Positions 17,498-26,056 of a DNA stretch of 64,000 bases are shown here, one piece after another; position 1 is the stretch's first letter, and each line of letters begins with the position of its first letter. Position numbers and translations under genes: made by a program. The notes below the pieces were generated by a model. That model was not told the origin of the DNA. It saw nothing but the letters and a program-made list of their open reading frames with translations, and did not search any database. Source of the DNA: Saliniramus fredricksonii (GTDB taxonomy: Bacteria; Pseudomonadota; Alphaproteobacteria; Rhizobiales; Beijerinckiaceae); NCBI RefSeq assembly GCF_900094735.1, contig NZ_FMBM01000002.1, positions 868,001 to 932,000 on the forward strand, written 5' to 3'.

Positions 17498-19639
17498 ATG
17501 CACGCCGACCACCTGTTCGAGGAGGGTGAAAACTGCTGGCGGGTGGCGCAAGCGGATCGGGTCGCGTGCCTTGTTGATGGCGAGGCCTATTTCAGTGCCT
17601 TCAAGCGGGCCGCGCTCAACGCACAGGGCTCCATCCTGATCATCGGCTGGGACGTCAACAGCCGCATTACACTCGAATATCCCGACCGGGCGATGCCGGG
17701 TGTTCCCAATACGCTCGGCGAATTTCTCACCTTTCTCCTGCAGCGGCGCAAGGAACTGCGTATTCATGTGCTGAACTGGGATTCACCGCTGCTCTACAAG
17801 ATCGATCGCGAATGGCTGCCGCGTCTGCGCATCGACTGGCTCAGACACCGCCGCGCCTCCTATGCCCTTGACAACCAGCATCCCGTGGGGGCGGCCCAGC
17901 ATCAGAAGCTCGCGGTGATCGACGATAGGGTGGCTTTCGTCGGCGGGATCGACTTCTCCGCCGGGCGCCTCGACAACCGTGCACATGACCCGCTCGATGA
18001 AGGCCGGCGAGAGCCTGGCAGTGGCGAAATTCCGCAACCCCATCACGATATCCAGATCGCGGTATCCGGCGAAGCGGCCCGATGCATCGGCGAGATCGCC
18101 CGCGAGCGCTGGAAAATCGCCACCGGTGAGCAACGCGCAGCTCCCGCCGGGCGCGGTGATTCCGACGTGATATGGCCGGATGGGCTCAAGCCCGATTTCA
18201 GCGATCACCCCGTCGCCATCGTCCGCACCCGCCCGGCCTGGAAAGGCCTCACCGAGATGCGGCAGGTCGAGGCGCTCTATCTTTCTTCGATCGCCGCAGC
18301 GCGCGAATGGATCTATATCGAGAATCAATATGTGACATCCACCTGCATCGGCGAGGCGCTGGCGGCGCGTTTGCGCGAAGCCGGCGGGCCGGAGATCGTC
18401 ATGATCCTGCCGCGCGAGCCCTCGGGCTGGATCGAGCAGACGGCGATGGGCATGAATCAGCGTCGCGTCCTCGCCCTTCTGCGCGAGGCCGATCACGCCG
18501 ATCGGTTGCGCGTCTACATTCCGATGACGGGGGAGGCGGGCGACGTGCCGATCATGGTGCACGCCAAGACGATGGTGATCGATGGCACCTTTCTGCGCAT
18601 CGGTTCCTCCAATCTCAACAATCGCTCGATGGGCCTCGACAGCGAATGCGACATCGCTCTCGCCGCCGAGCCGGACAGTGCGGATATGCAGCGCATGACC
18701 GGCTATCGTGATGCGCTTCTCGCAGAGCACCTGGTCTGTGAGCCCGCCGATGTCGCGGCAGCAATTGCGCGGGAGGGGACGATGGCGGCGGCGATCGAAA
18801 AGCTGCGCCCCCGGACGGGCCGCACGCTGATCGATTTTCCGCGCACACCGCCCGATCAGCTCGACGCCATCATCGGTGATGCCGGTATTCTCGACCCGAC
18901 CGGAACGCCCGAGCCGGAACGGCTCGCCGACAGCCTCACGGCCGATACCCTCGCGCGCGGCCAGCTGCGCAGCGCGCTGATCGGTCTGGGGGCGACACTC
19001 GTCGCGCTGATCATCTTTGCGCTCTTCTGGCAGACGCGACCGGGAGAAGCGCTGGACGAGGCGGGTCGGCTGAGTGCGGTGGGGTTCGTCCCGTCATGGT
19101 GGGGTGGCGTGGCGCTGATGCTTGCGGGTTATCTCGTCGCCGGATTGGTCATGTTTCCACTGCTCATTCTGATTCTGGCCACGGGCCTGATCTACGGTCC
19201 CCTTGCAGGATTGTTGATCGCCACTGCCGGATCGCTTGCCTCGGCCTGCCTCGGTTACGCGAGCGGCCTTCTGATCGGTCGCTCGCGCCTGCGCAAGCTC
19301 ACGCGCGGGCGGCTCGAACATGTCGGGCAGGCGTTGATGCGCAGCGGCGTGCTGTCGGTTCTGCTGATCAGGCTGATACCCGTGGCGCCATTCGGTCTCG
19401 TCAACATGACGGCGGGGGCGCGACGAATCGCCTTTGCGCCCTATCTCGCGGGGACGGTGTTGGGTCTCGCGCCCGGCGTGACCGCGATTACCCTGTTTTC
19501 CGGGCAATTGCGCGCGCTCGTTCTCGAGCCGAACCCGTTCAATATCGTGCTGTTCGTTGTCGTGCTGGCGGCGATCGCGGGGCTTGGCGGCTTCATCTGG
19601 CGTCGTTTCGCCGAGGGACTTTCGGGCCCTGCCCGTTGA
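17498..19639 (+). CDS. Phospholipase D–VTT (DedA/TVP38-like) fusion protein
   Basis: 713 aa. Residues about 10–430 are a phospholipase D/cardiolipin-synthase-like domain with both HKD motifs: HQKLAVIDD..FVGGID (first) and HAKTMVIDG..RIGSSNLNNRS (second). A linker leads to five or so hydrophobic helices forming a VTT/SNARE-associated domain (LILATGLIYGPLAGLL; LLIRLIPVAPFGLVNM), as in DedA and TVP38 proteins linked to lipid transport. So it probably remodels or transfers phospholipid head groups at the inner membrane; this is inferred. Start is uncertain: ATG 17498 fits the family start, GTG 17447 is also in frame. The EEP nuclease gene begins at or just after its stop codon. Confidence 0.85.
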   Translation: MHADHLFEEGENCWRVAQADRVACLVDGEAYFSAFKRAALNAQGSILIIGWDVNSRITLEYPDRAMPGVPNTLGEFLTFLLQRRKELRIHVLNWDSPLLYKIDREWLPRLRIDWLRHRRASYALDNQHPVGAAQHQKLAVIDDRVAFVGGIDFSAGRLDNRAHDPLDEGRREPGSGEIPQPHHDIQIAVSGEAARCIGEIARERWKIATGEQRAAPAGRGDSDVIWPDGLKPDFSDHPVAIVRTRPAWKGLTEMRQVEALYLSSIAAAREWIYIENQYVTSTCIGEALAARLREAGGPEIVMILPREPSGWIEQTAMGMNQRRVLALLREADHADRLRVYIPMTGEAGDVPIMVHAKTMVIDGTFLRIGSSNLNNRSMGLDSECDIALAAEPDSADMQRMTGYRDALLAEHLVCEPADVAAAIAREGTMAAAIEKLRPRTGRTLIDFPRTPPDQLDAIIGDAGILDPTGTPEPERLADSLTADTLARGQLRSALIGLGATLVALIIFALFWQTRPGEALDEAGRLSAVGFVPSWWGGVALMLAGYLVAGLVMFPLLILILATGLIYGPLAGLLIATAGSLASACLGYASGLLIGRSRLRKLTRGRLEHVGQALMRSGVLSVLLIRLIPVAPFGLVNMTAGARRIAFAPYLAGTVLGLAPGVTAITLFSGQLRALVLEPNPFNIVLFVVVLAAIAGLGGFIWRRFAEGLSGPAR

Positions 19640-19656
19640 GCGACAAGGGTTTCGAT

Positions 19657-20370
19657 GTGTTCCACCGTTTTCGTGCCGCTTCGTACAACATCCATCGTAC
19701 CGTCGGATCGGACAGGCGCCATGACCCGCAGCGCGTCGCGCAGGTGATCCGCGAGGTCGGCGCCCCCGTGATCGGCCTGCAGGAAGTGAACTGGCGGCCC
19801 GAGCGCGAACTCGGCGGTGAATCACAGGCCGAATTCCTCGCCCACCTTCCGGGCTACGAAGCGATTGCCGGCTCGAATCTGATCGAGCATCGCGGACATT
19901 ACGGCAATATGTTGCTCACACGCTATCCGGTTCTCGCCGTGCAGCGCCATTCGATCCTCTACAGGGCCCGCGAGCCGCGTGGTGTGGTCGACGTCACCCT
20001 CGACATTGCCGGGCAGCGCGTTCGGGTGCTGGTGACACATTTCGGTCTGTCCCTGCGCGAACGACGGTTCCAGGCGAACCTGCTTGTCGAGATTATCGCG
20101 CAGGCGACGCCGGAACCGGTGTTGCTGCTTGGTGATCTCAATGACTGGATTCCAGGCAGTCCCAGCATTGCGCCGCTTCTGGCCGGCTGTGATCCGACCC
20201 GCTCGCCGGCGAGCTTTCCGTCGGGGTGGCCGCTTTTTGCGCTCGACCGGATCGTGACCTGGCGGGTCGGTTCGCCCTTGCGCGTCTACGCCCACCGCTC
20301 CACGGTGGCGCGGTGGGCGTCCGATCATCTGCCGGTCGTGGCTGAAATCGGGATCACGCGGGATCAATGA
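19657..20370 (+). CDS. Endonuclease/exonuclease/phosphatase family protein
   Basis: 237 aa EEP-superfamily hydrolase. Metal and catalytic motifs are seen in order: ASYNIH, IGLQEVN (Glu ligand), THFGL (His), LLGDLNDW (Asp/Asn) and ASDHLPVVAE (Asp-His). Members cleave phosphodiesters in nucleic acids, phospholipids or inositol lipids. A gene of this kind directly after a phospholipase D–VTT gene suggests a joint lipid or DNA role, unproven. Start could be GTG 19657 (AAGGG 6 bases upstream) or TTG 19636, which would overlap the preceding stop. Its stop codon overlaps the end of the convergent ferritin-like gene by 7 bases. Confidence 0.85.
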   Translation: MFHRFRAASYNIHRTVGSDRRHDPQRVAQVIREVGAPVIGLQEVNWRPERELGGESQAEFLAHLPGYEAIAGSNLIEHRGHYGNMLLTRYPVLAVQRHSILYRAREPRGVVDVTLDIAGQRVRVLVTHFGLSLRERRFQANLLVEIIAQATPEPVLLLGDLNDWIPGSPSIAPLLAGCDPTRSPASFPSGWPLFALDRIVTWRVGSPLRVYAHRSTVARWASDHLPVVAEIGITRDQ

Positions 20371-20846
20371 TCGGCGGAACTGCTCATGTATTTGGAAATG
20401 AAGGCCGGTTCGCCCATCCGCTTGAGCAGGTTGAGCTGCAGATCAAGCCATTCGGCATGACCTTCCTCGTCGAGAACGATGCGTTCGAAAATCGCCTTGG
20501 TGCCGATGTCACCATCTTCCACCGCCTCCTGAAAGGCCTTGGTGTAGAAAGCGATGGCGTTGTTTTCTTCCTTCAGATCGGAGGTGAAGAGGGCCTCCAG
20601 CGACTCGGCGCGTTTGGGTGCCTTTTGCTCGGAGACGACGGGCTCCCCCTGCAGATAGAGGATGCGTTCGATGAACACGCTGGCATGGCCGAGCTCCTCC
20701 TGCATTTCCTCACGCATCTTCGCGCCGAGCTTGTCGAGCCCCCAGTCATCAAGCACATGGGCGTGCAGCAGATACTGGTGCACGGCGGTGAGTTCCATCG
20801 AAAGGGCTTTTTGCAGGTTCTTCAGGCTGCGTTCTTTATTCGTCAT
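20364..20846 (-). CDS. Bacterioferritin-like ferritin-fold protein lacking the haem Met
   Basis: 160 aa four-helix ferritin-like protein, the length of bacterioferritin. Diiron ligands align: SMELTAVHQY (Glu), EELGHASVFIERIL (Glu-x2-His), DLKEENNAI (Glu), LDEEGHAEWLD (Glu-x2-His). In true bacterioferritin the segment before the first His reads Glu-Met-Lys-His, where Met52 binds haem; here it is Glu-Leu-Gly-His, so the haem ligand is missing. It may be a haem-free ferritin or a Bfr partner subunit. GAGG 6 bases upstream supports ATG 20846; an in-frame ATG 11 codons earlier is less likely. Its tail overlaps the EEP gene. Confidence 0.8.
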   Translation of the reverse strand: MTNKERSLKNLQKALSMELTAVHQYLLHAHVLDDWGLDKLGAKMREEMQEELGHASVFIERILYLQGEPVVSEQKAPKRAESLEALFTSDLKEENNAIAFYTKAFQEAVEDGDIGTKAIFERIVLDEEGHAEWLDLQLNLLKRMGEPAFISKYMSSSADH

Positions 20847-21080
20847 GATTTCCTCTTCATTGTGGCTCCAGGGCGTCAAGCCGAGGCCGGAAAGGGCACC
20901 GTCCGCGTGATCGGGCAGCTGATCAGAACATCACCTGCCATGATCGTCGGTCGGAGAACGCATTCTTTCGCGAAAGGTTTCATGGGCGGCGGCGCTCGCG
21001 ACGTTGCGTCTGAGCGCACATTCGGTCACCAAGGCGTAACGTGACCCGGTGATGATTGAAGAGACGGAGGCAGGGCAGCC

Positions 21081-22862
21081 TTGGCTGAAGCAGAGGACAC
21101 GAACCGCAAGCTTCTCATCGACCCCCGCGAGGGTGATGTCGAGGACGATGCCGCGAGCCCGCGCGACCGCTCGCTCCTGATCATGGCCGGCGCGATGCTG
21201 GTGGAGATCAATTTCCTCAAGCTGTCGCTCGCGATCGTCCTGATGATCATCGTACCCGCGATCGTGCTCGGGCTGGCACCGCTTGTGGTAACGGGCTGGT
21301 ATGCACAGGTCTCGCGCAGCTTTACCACTCTCACCACTGGCCTCCTGCCCGCACTCGCCACTCTGGTGATCGTCGGGCTTGCCGCATGGTATGGCGGCAA
21401 ACCGCTGTTTCGTACCGCCGAGCGCAGCTTCTGGTCGCTGATCTCGCTGGTCGTGCAGCCGGGCTACGCCTTCTTCCGCGAGGCGCTTCGCCATCTGGGT
21501 GAGCGGGTGATCCCTTATGGCATGGCGCCGCGCACGCGTCGCACCTTCAGCGCGATTGCCACCGCCGTTGCCGGCCTTGCTCTCAGCGCGATCGCGCTCT
21601 GGCTGGCCTGGCTGGCCTGGCCGGAGACGCGCTGGGTGGGAAGCGTCTCGGATCTGCGCGTCCCCCAGCGTCTGATCGTGCCGACTCTGGCCAACAGCGC
21701 GGTTCTGATCGGCCTCTTTCTGGGCGTTGCCGCGCTGGTCTGGAGCCTTGCCGATGCGACCATGGACCAGCCGCGCGATTATGAAGATTTCGATCTGCAG
21801 GAGCCGGGCAGGCCGATATGGCGTGTGGCGCAGCTCTCCGATCTGCATGCGGTCGGCAGCGCCTTCGAATTCCGTATCGAGGCCGGTCGGCGCGGCCCGC
21901 GCGGGAACGGCAAGATCGAAGCGGCGCTTGCGGCGTTGTCGCGGGCACATGCGCAGAACCCGCTCGATATCGTGCTGATGAGCGGTGACATGACCGATTG
22001 CGGCCGCTCGACGGAATGGGCCGAGTTCTCCGCCATCCTCAACCGCTATCCGGACTTGCGTGAGCGCTGCCTGATGCTGCCGGGCAATCACGATCTCAAC
22101 GTGGTCGATCGCTCGAATCCGGCGCGGCTGGAACTGCCGCTGAGCATCGGCAAGAACCTGCGCCAGATGCGCGCGCTTTCGGCCATGGCTGCGGTGCAGG
22201 GCGAGCGTGTTCTGGTGATGGATCATCGCGCCGGGCGGTTCGCGCGGACGCTCGACACGGCGCTTGCGCCGCATCGTGAGACGATCACCGCCTTCGCCGA
22301 TACCGGAAACTTCCGGGCCTCGCTGCAGGTTTCGCGGATCTGGGACGAGGTCTTTCCCATGATCGTGCCACCGCGCCCGGATGACGGGCTCGGCGTGATT
22401 CTGCTCAATTCCAATGCCGAGGCGAATTTCTCCTTCACCAACGCGCTCGGGCTGGTGCCGTCCGAGCAGATGCGCGATCTCACCATTGCCACGCGCCAGT
22501 TCCCCCATGCGCGCTGGCTGATCGCGCTGCATCACCACCTCATCGAATATCCCAAGCCCGTCTCCGCCTTCGCGGCGCGGATCGGGACCGCTCTGATCAA
22601 CGGCAGCGCCTTCGTACGCAAGATCAAGCCGCTCGGGCGGCGCGCCATCGCGATGCACGGGCATCGCCATATCGATTGGGTCGGTGCCTGTGGCGCGACC
22701 CGCATCATCTCGGCGCCTTCGCCGGTCATGAGCCCGATGGCGCAACCCTATTTCTACATCCATCGTTTCGCTGCGGGTGCCGATGGCGATCTCGACCTGC
22801 TCCTGCCCGAGCGGGTCAGTCTCGGCGAGGAAGCGCAGCCGCCGGCCATGGCCGTATCCTGA
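21081..22862 (+). CDS. Membrane-anchored metallophosphoesterase
   Basis: 593 aa. The first ~240 residues hold about four transmembrane helices (LSLAIVLMIIVPAIVLGLAP; TLVIVGLAAWY; VAGLALSAIALWLAWLAW; AVLIGLFLGVAALVW). The rest is a calcineurin-like phosphoesterase with ordered metal motifs: QLSDLHAVG, MSGDMTDCG, LPGNHDLN, ALHHHLIEY and MHGHRHIDW. The dinuclear centre is complete, so it should be active; substrate unknown, possibly a lipid pyrophosphate or phosphodiester. The start is TTG 21081 with GGAGG 10 bases upstream; the next ATG (21184) would delete the acidic N-terminus. It follows the divergent ferritin-like gene by 234 bases with no other gene visible. Confidence 0.85.
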   Translation: MAEAEDTNRKLLIDPREGDVEDDAASPRDRSLLIMAGAMLVEINFLKLSLAIVLMIIVPAIVLGLAPLVVTGWYAQVSRSFTTLTTGLLPALATLVIVGLAAWYGGKPLFRTAERSFWSLISLVVQPGYAFFREALRHLGERVIPYGMAPRTRRTFSAIATAVAGLALSAIALWLAWLAWPETRWVGSVSDLRVPQRLIVPTLANSAVLIGLFLGVAALVWSLADATMDQPRDYEDFDLQEPGRPIWRVAQLSDLHAVGSAFEFRIEAGRRGPRGNGKIEAALAALSRAHAQNPLDIVLMSGDMTDCGRSTEWAEFSAILNRYPDLRERCLMLPGNHDLNVVDRSNPARLELPLSIGKNLRQMRALSAMAAVQGERVLVMDHRAGRFARTLDTALAPHRETITAFADTGNFRASLQVSRIWDEVFPMIVPPRPDDGLGVILLNSNAEANFSFTNALGLVPSEQMRDLTIATRQFPHARWLIALHHHLIEYPKPVSAFAARIGTALINGSAFVRKIKPLGRRAIAMHGHRHIDWVGACGATRIISAPSPVMSPMAQPYFYIHRFAAGADGDLDLLLPERVSLGEEAQPPAMAVS

Positions 22863-22950
22863 CCGGGAAGCCCGGTGGCCGTGCTTGACCTGCCGCAAAG
22901 ACTGCTTCGCCGGCTTCGTATAAGGTTTTACAAGCGGAATGGAGGGGCGC

Positions 22951-23985
22951 ATGGATGCGGATGACAGCCAGGACAAGGATGCAAAGCCTGAGGATCAGGC
23001 GCCTCACGCCGGCATTCCCGAATCGGCGCCCGAGCCTGCGTTGACGCACCCGGCGGCTTCGCGAGGCGACGCGGCAGACGGTGCAGGCCCAGAGGCCGGG
23101 AAAGCCGGAAAGGCCGTCTCCGCGCAGCACCGGCTCGCCGGGATGCGCCACGATCCTGAAGCCGTGCGCCATGCTTTCGAGAGCGGTGAATACCCCTATA
23201 CCTCGCGGATGCGCAGGGCGGTCTACGAGAAGAAGAAGGCGGCGTTACAAGTCGAGTTGCTCAAGGTCCAGCGCTGGATCAAGGAAAGTGGCGAGAAGAT
23301 CGTCGTTCTGTTCGAGGGGCGGGACGCTGCCGGCAAGGGCGGTACGATCAAGCGCTTCATGGAGCATCTCAATCCCCGTGGGGCCAGGATCGTCGCGCTC
23401 GAAAAACCCACGGAAGTGGAGCGCGGGCAATGGTATTTCCAGCGCTATGTCGCGCATCTGCCCACTGCCGGCGAGATCGTCTTCTTCGATCGCTCCTGGT
23501 ACAACCGCGCCGGCGTCGAGCGGGTGATGGGGTTCTGCTCGCCCAATGAATATCTCGAATTCATGCGCCAGACACCTGACCTGGAACGCATGCTGGTGCG
23601 TTCGGATATCCGCCTGTTCAAATACTGGTTTTCCGTTACCCGCGAGGAGCAGCGCAAGCGTTTCGCTGCCCGCGGCCAGGATCCGCTCAAGCAATGGAAG
23701 CTGAGCCCGATCGACGTGGCCAGCCTCGACAAGTGGGATGATTATACGGAAGCAAAGGAGGCGATGTTCTTCTATACGGACACCGCCGATGCGCCCTGGA
23801 CCGTGGTGAAATCCGACGACAAGAAGCGCGCCCGCCTCGCATGCATGCTGCATTTCCTCTCCGCACTCGACTATCCGGGCAAGGATACCCGCGTCGTCCA
23901 CAGGCCCGATCCGCTGATCGTTGGCTATGGGAGCCATGTGATCGGGCGTGATGCACATATTCTGGGCAAGAGCCTTCACCCGTGA
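22951..23985 (+). CDS. ppk2: Polyphosphate kinase 2
   Basis: 344 aa, single PPK2 domain after a ~75-residue low-complexity Asp/Ala/Pro N-terminus. It transfers phosphate between polyphosphate and nucleoside di- or triphosphates. Walker A is EGRDAAGKGGT, Walker B is FFDRSWYNRAGVERVMGF, and the lid segment follows in RGQDPLKQWKLSP. The single-domain architecture and the DPLKQWKLSPID string are typical of class I enzymes that mainly phosphorylate NDPs. GGAGGGG just upstream places the start at ATG 22951 rather than ATG 22939. It is downstream of the metallophosphoesterase by 88 bases. Confidence 0.92.
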   Translation: MDADDSQDKDAKPEDQAPHAGIPESAPEPALTHPAASRGDAADGAGPEAGKAGKAVSAQHRLAGMRHDPEAVRHAFESGEYPYTSRMRRAVYEKKKAALQVELLKVQRWIKESGEKIVVLFEGRDAAGKGGTIKRFMEHLNPRGARIVALEKPTEVERGQWYFQRYVAHLPTAGEIVFFDRSWYNRAGVERVMGFCSPNEYLEFMRQTPDLERMLVRSDIRLFKYWFSVTREEQRKRFAARGQDPLKQWKLSPIDVASLDKWDDYTEAKEAMFFYTDTADAPWTVVKSDDKKRARLACMLHFLSALDYPGKDTRVVHRPDPLIVGYGSHVIGRDAHILGKSLHP

Positions 23986-24317
23986 GGGCACTGTCCCAGG
24001 GTTGATTCCGATATGGGTTTCTCGAATGACGGGCACGCGTTCAGATCGGGCGGGTGTGCGCTCACGCCAAACCGCAACCCGTGGCAGTCATGTTGCAAGC
24101 CGGGCTGGCGCAAAAACGCCAAAAAACCTCTGTGAAAAACCCAATCAGAAGTCGCCGCAGCGCAATAAGGGCGTGATTTCTCCCGGTTTCTGACGGGAAT
24201 CCCTGTTTCGTGGCGCTTGACGGCGGCAAAATTGCGTGCACAGATGGGTCCGCACGGAGCAAAAAAACAAAATACGACGTGCAAGAAAAACGAAAAGTCG
24301 AGGAGGGGACGATAGAG

Positions 24318-24365
24318 ATGGCATTCGTTGCCGGTGTGCGGATTATTGCTGTTCTCGCGGTGTGA
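24318..24365 (+). CDS. Candidate Val/Ile/Leu-rich leader peptide before the liv operon
   Basis: ATG to TGA encodes MAFVAGVRIIAVLAV: 15 residues, of which four are Val, two Ile (adjacent) and one Leu. GAGGAGGGG at 24300–24308, 9 bases before the ATG, is one of the best ribosome-binding sites in the window. The stop is 194 bases before the first gene of the branched-chain-amino-acid-type transporter. Leader peptides rich in regulated amino acids are the sensing element of ribosome-mediated attenuation (known for ilv and leu operons). The weak point is the lack of an obvious U-tailed terminator downstream. Val and Ala codons are also frequent in GC-rich DNA, so chance remains possible. Confidence 0.5.
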   Translation: MAFVAGVRIIAVLAV

Positions 24366-24420
24366 TCGCGGCAAGCCACCTGTTTTGTTCGGCGTAATCG
24401 ACGTCGCGAGCAGGTTTGCG

Positions 24421-24455
24421 CGATAATTCGGAGATACGCGTTGCCGATAATTCGG
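24421..24455. repeat. Direct repeat pair, possible operator
   Basis: CGATAATTCGG occurs at 24421–24431 and again at 24445–24455, 24 bases start to start. Each copy is a near-palindrome of the form CGA...TCG. Tandem spaced sites like this, about 105 bases before the livG-like start codon, suggest binding by a regulator dimer pair; the regulator is unknown. Confidence 0.45.
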
Positions 24456-24559
24456 CGCATGACCAGCCCGGCAAGCCTCTCTTCCGTTCTGTCCAATGAA
24501 ATTCTGTCGATCTCTTGCGTCTGGCTGCGCATGAGAGCAGATTCTGGCGGGCGTACTGA

Positions 24560-25327
24560 ATGGCTGAAGACTACATTCTCGAAACGCGTGACCTGACGAA
24601 GGAATTCAAGGGTTTTGCGGCGGTTCAAGGGGTCGACCTCAAGGTCAGGCGTGGCTCGATCCACGCCTTGATCGGTCCCAACGGGGCCGGGAAGACCACG
24701 TGCTTCAATCTCATCACCAAGTTCCTGCAACCCACACGTGGGACCATTCTCTATAACGGCGCTGATATCACCTCGGCCAAATCGGCGGATATCGCCCGGC
24801 TCGGCATGGTGCGCTCGTTCCAGATCTCGGCGACGTTCCTGCATCTGACGCTGCTGGAGAACGTGCGCGTCGCCCTGCAGCGCCAACTTGGGACGGCGCT
24901 GCATTTCTGGCGTTCCGAAAGCAGTCTCGACGTGCTCAACGACCGGGCCATGGAACTGCTCGAGGATGTCGGCCTCGGCGGATATGCCACGCAGACAGCA
25001 GCCGAGCTCTCCTATGGTCGCAAGCGCGCGCTCGAGATCGCGACGACGCTGGCGCTGGATCCGGAGCTGCTGCTTCTCGACGAGCCAACCTCGGGCATGG
25101 GGCGTGAGGATATCGGCCGCACGGCGGATTTGATCCGCCGCGTCTCGAAGGACCGCACGGTGCTGATGGTCGAGCACAATCTGTCCGTCGTGTCGGATCT
25201 CTCCGACATCATCACGGTCCTGTCGCGCGGGGAGATCCTCGCGGAAGGGCCTTACAGCGAAGTTTCCAAAAACCCGGAAGTCGTGGAGGCGTATATGGGG
25301 ACCGGCCTGGAGGCGAACCATGGCTGA
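24560..25327 (+). CDS. Branched-chain amino-acid-type ABC transporter ATPase (LivG-like)
   Basis: 255 aa ATP-binding subunit of a HAAT-family importer. Walker A is GPNGAGKTT, the signature is the LivG-type LSYGRKRALEIA (LSYG rather than LSGG), Walker B is LLLLDEPTSGM, and the switch His lies in VEHNLS. Shorter D-loop variation aside, all catalytic residues are present. It is the first of five co-directional genes and overlaps the next ATPase by 8 bases. The RBS in front of ATG 24560 is poor (GGCGGGC, far), unlike the strong one of the upstream leader peptide. Substrate class inferred: branched-chain or other hydrophobic amino acids, possibly amides. Confidence 0.9.
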   Translation: MAEDYILETRDLTKEFKGFAAVQGVDLKVRRGSIHALIGPNGAGKTTCFNLITKFLQPTRGTILYNGADITSAKSADIARLGMVRSFQISATFLHLTLLENVRVALQRQLGTALHFWRSESSLDVLNDRAMELLEDVGLGGYATQTAAELSYGRKRALEIATTLALDPELLLLDEPTSGMGREDIGRTADLIRRVSKDRTVLMVEHNLSVVSDLSDIITVLSRGEILAEGPYSEVSKNPEVVEAYMGTGLEANHG

Positions 25328-26030
25328 GAATGACGTCATTCTGAAGGTCGAGAACCTGGAAGCCTGGTACGGCGAAAGCCACATCCTGCACGGCATGTCC
25401 TTCGAGATCCCCCGCGGGGAAGTCGTGACGCTGCTCGGGCGCAATGGCGCCGGCAAGACCACGACGATGCGTTGCATCATGGGAATGGTCGCCAAGCGCG
25501 AGGGCTCGATCGCCTTCGAGGGCAACGAGATGATCAGGATGCGCTCGGACAGGATCGCGCGCCTCGGCGTCGGATACGTACCGGAAGAGCGCGGCATCTT
25601 CGCCAGCCTCAACGTCATGGAAAATCTGGAACTGCCGCCGGTGGTCAAGCCGGGCGGCATGACCCGCGACGAGGTCTTCGACCTGTTCCCGCGTCTGCGC
25701 GAGCGTCGCAACAGCCAGGGCACCAAGCTCTCGGGCGGCGAGCAGCAGATGCTCGCGATCGCGCGCATTCTGCGCACCGGCGCCAAATTCCTGCTTCTGG
25801 ACGAACCGACCGAAGGTCTCGCCCCGGTCATCGTCCAGCAGATCGGCGAGATCATTCGCGATCTCAAGACAAAAGGCTTCACGATTCTGCTCGTCGAGCA
25901 GAACTTCCACTTCGCCTCGACTGTGGCCGATCGACATTATGTGGTCGAACACGGCCATGTGGTCGAGATGATGCGGAATGAAGAGATCGGCTCCAACATG
26001 CAAAAACTACAAGAATATCTCGGCGTCTGA
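25320..26030 (+). CDS. Branched-chain amino-acid-type ABC transporter ATPase (LivF-like)
   Basis: 236 aa, second ATPase of the transporter. Walker A GRNGAGKTTT, typical LivF segment GVGYVPEERGIFASLNVMENL, signature LSGGEQQMLAIAR, Walker B FLLLDEPTEGLAP, and switch His-equivalent region LLVEQNFHF (Gln-Asn, as in most LivF). Pairs with the LivG-like subunit to form the nucleotide-binding heterodimer. Translation is probably coupled to livG through the 8-base overlap. The binding-protein gene follows after 26 bases. Confidence 0.92.
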   Translation: MAENDVILKVENLEAWYGESHILHGMSFEIPRGEVVTLLGRNGAGKTTTMRCIMGMVAKREGSIAFEGNEMIRMRSDRIARLGVGYVPEERGIFASLNVMENLELPPVVKPGGMTRDEVFDLFPRLRERRNSQGTKLSGGEQQMLAIARILRTGAKFLLLDEPTEGLAPVIVQQIGEIIRDLKTKGFTILLVEQNFHFASTVADRHYVVEHGHVVEMMRNEEIGSNMQKLQEYLGV

Positions 26031-26056
26031 GCCGCGCCAGCAACGGAGGACAAGAA

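Larger units (their letters stand above)
23986..24559 (+). promoter_or_regulatory. Leader region of the liv-type ABC operon
   Basis: 574 bases without a conventional gene. A −35-like TTGACG occurs at 24217–24222 but the matching −10 (about 24240) is poor. An A-rich stretch (24260–24300) precedes a very strong ribosome-binding site at 24300–24308 that leads into a 15-codon peptide (described separately). After its stop codon come a GGTG/CACC mini-stem and a T-rich TGTTTTGTT (24382–24390), a pair of CGGCAAGCC repeats exactly 100 bases apart (24369, 24469), and an 11-bp direct repeat (24421, 24445). The region looks regulatory, not empty. Confidence 0.5.

Noticed and set aside
23976-24374. Minus-strand 132-codon frame in the liv leader
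   Set aside because: Low-quality composition with scattered Cys/His/Phe, no RBS, no homology I can recognise; the + strand leader features explain this region better.
24062-25882. 606-codon minus-strand frame across the liv leader and ATPase genes
   Set aside because: It lies opposite two unmistakable ATPase genes, its sequence is Arg/Ser-rich without domains, and GC-rich DNA readily gives such frames.
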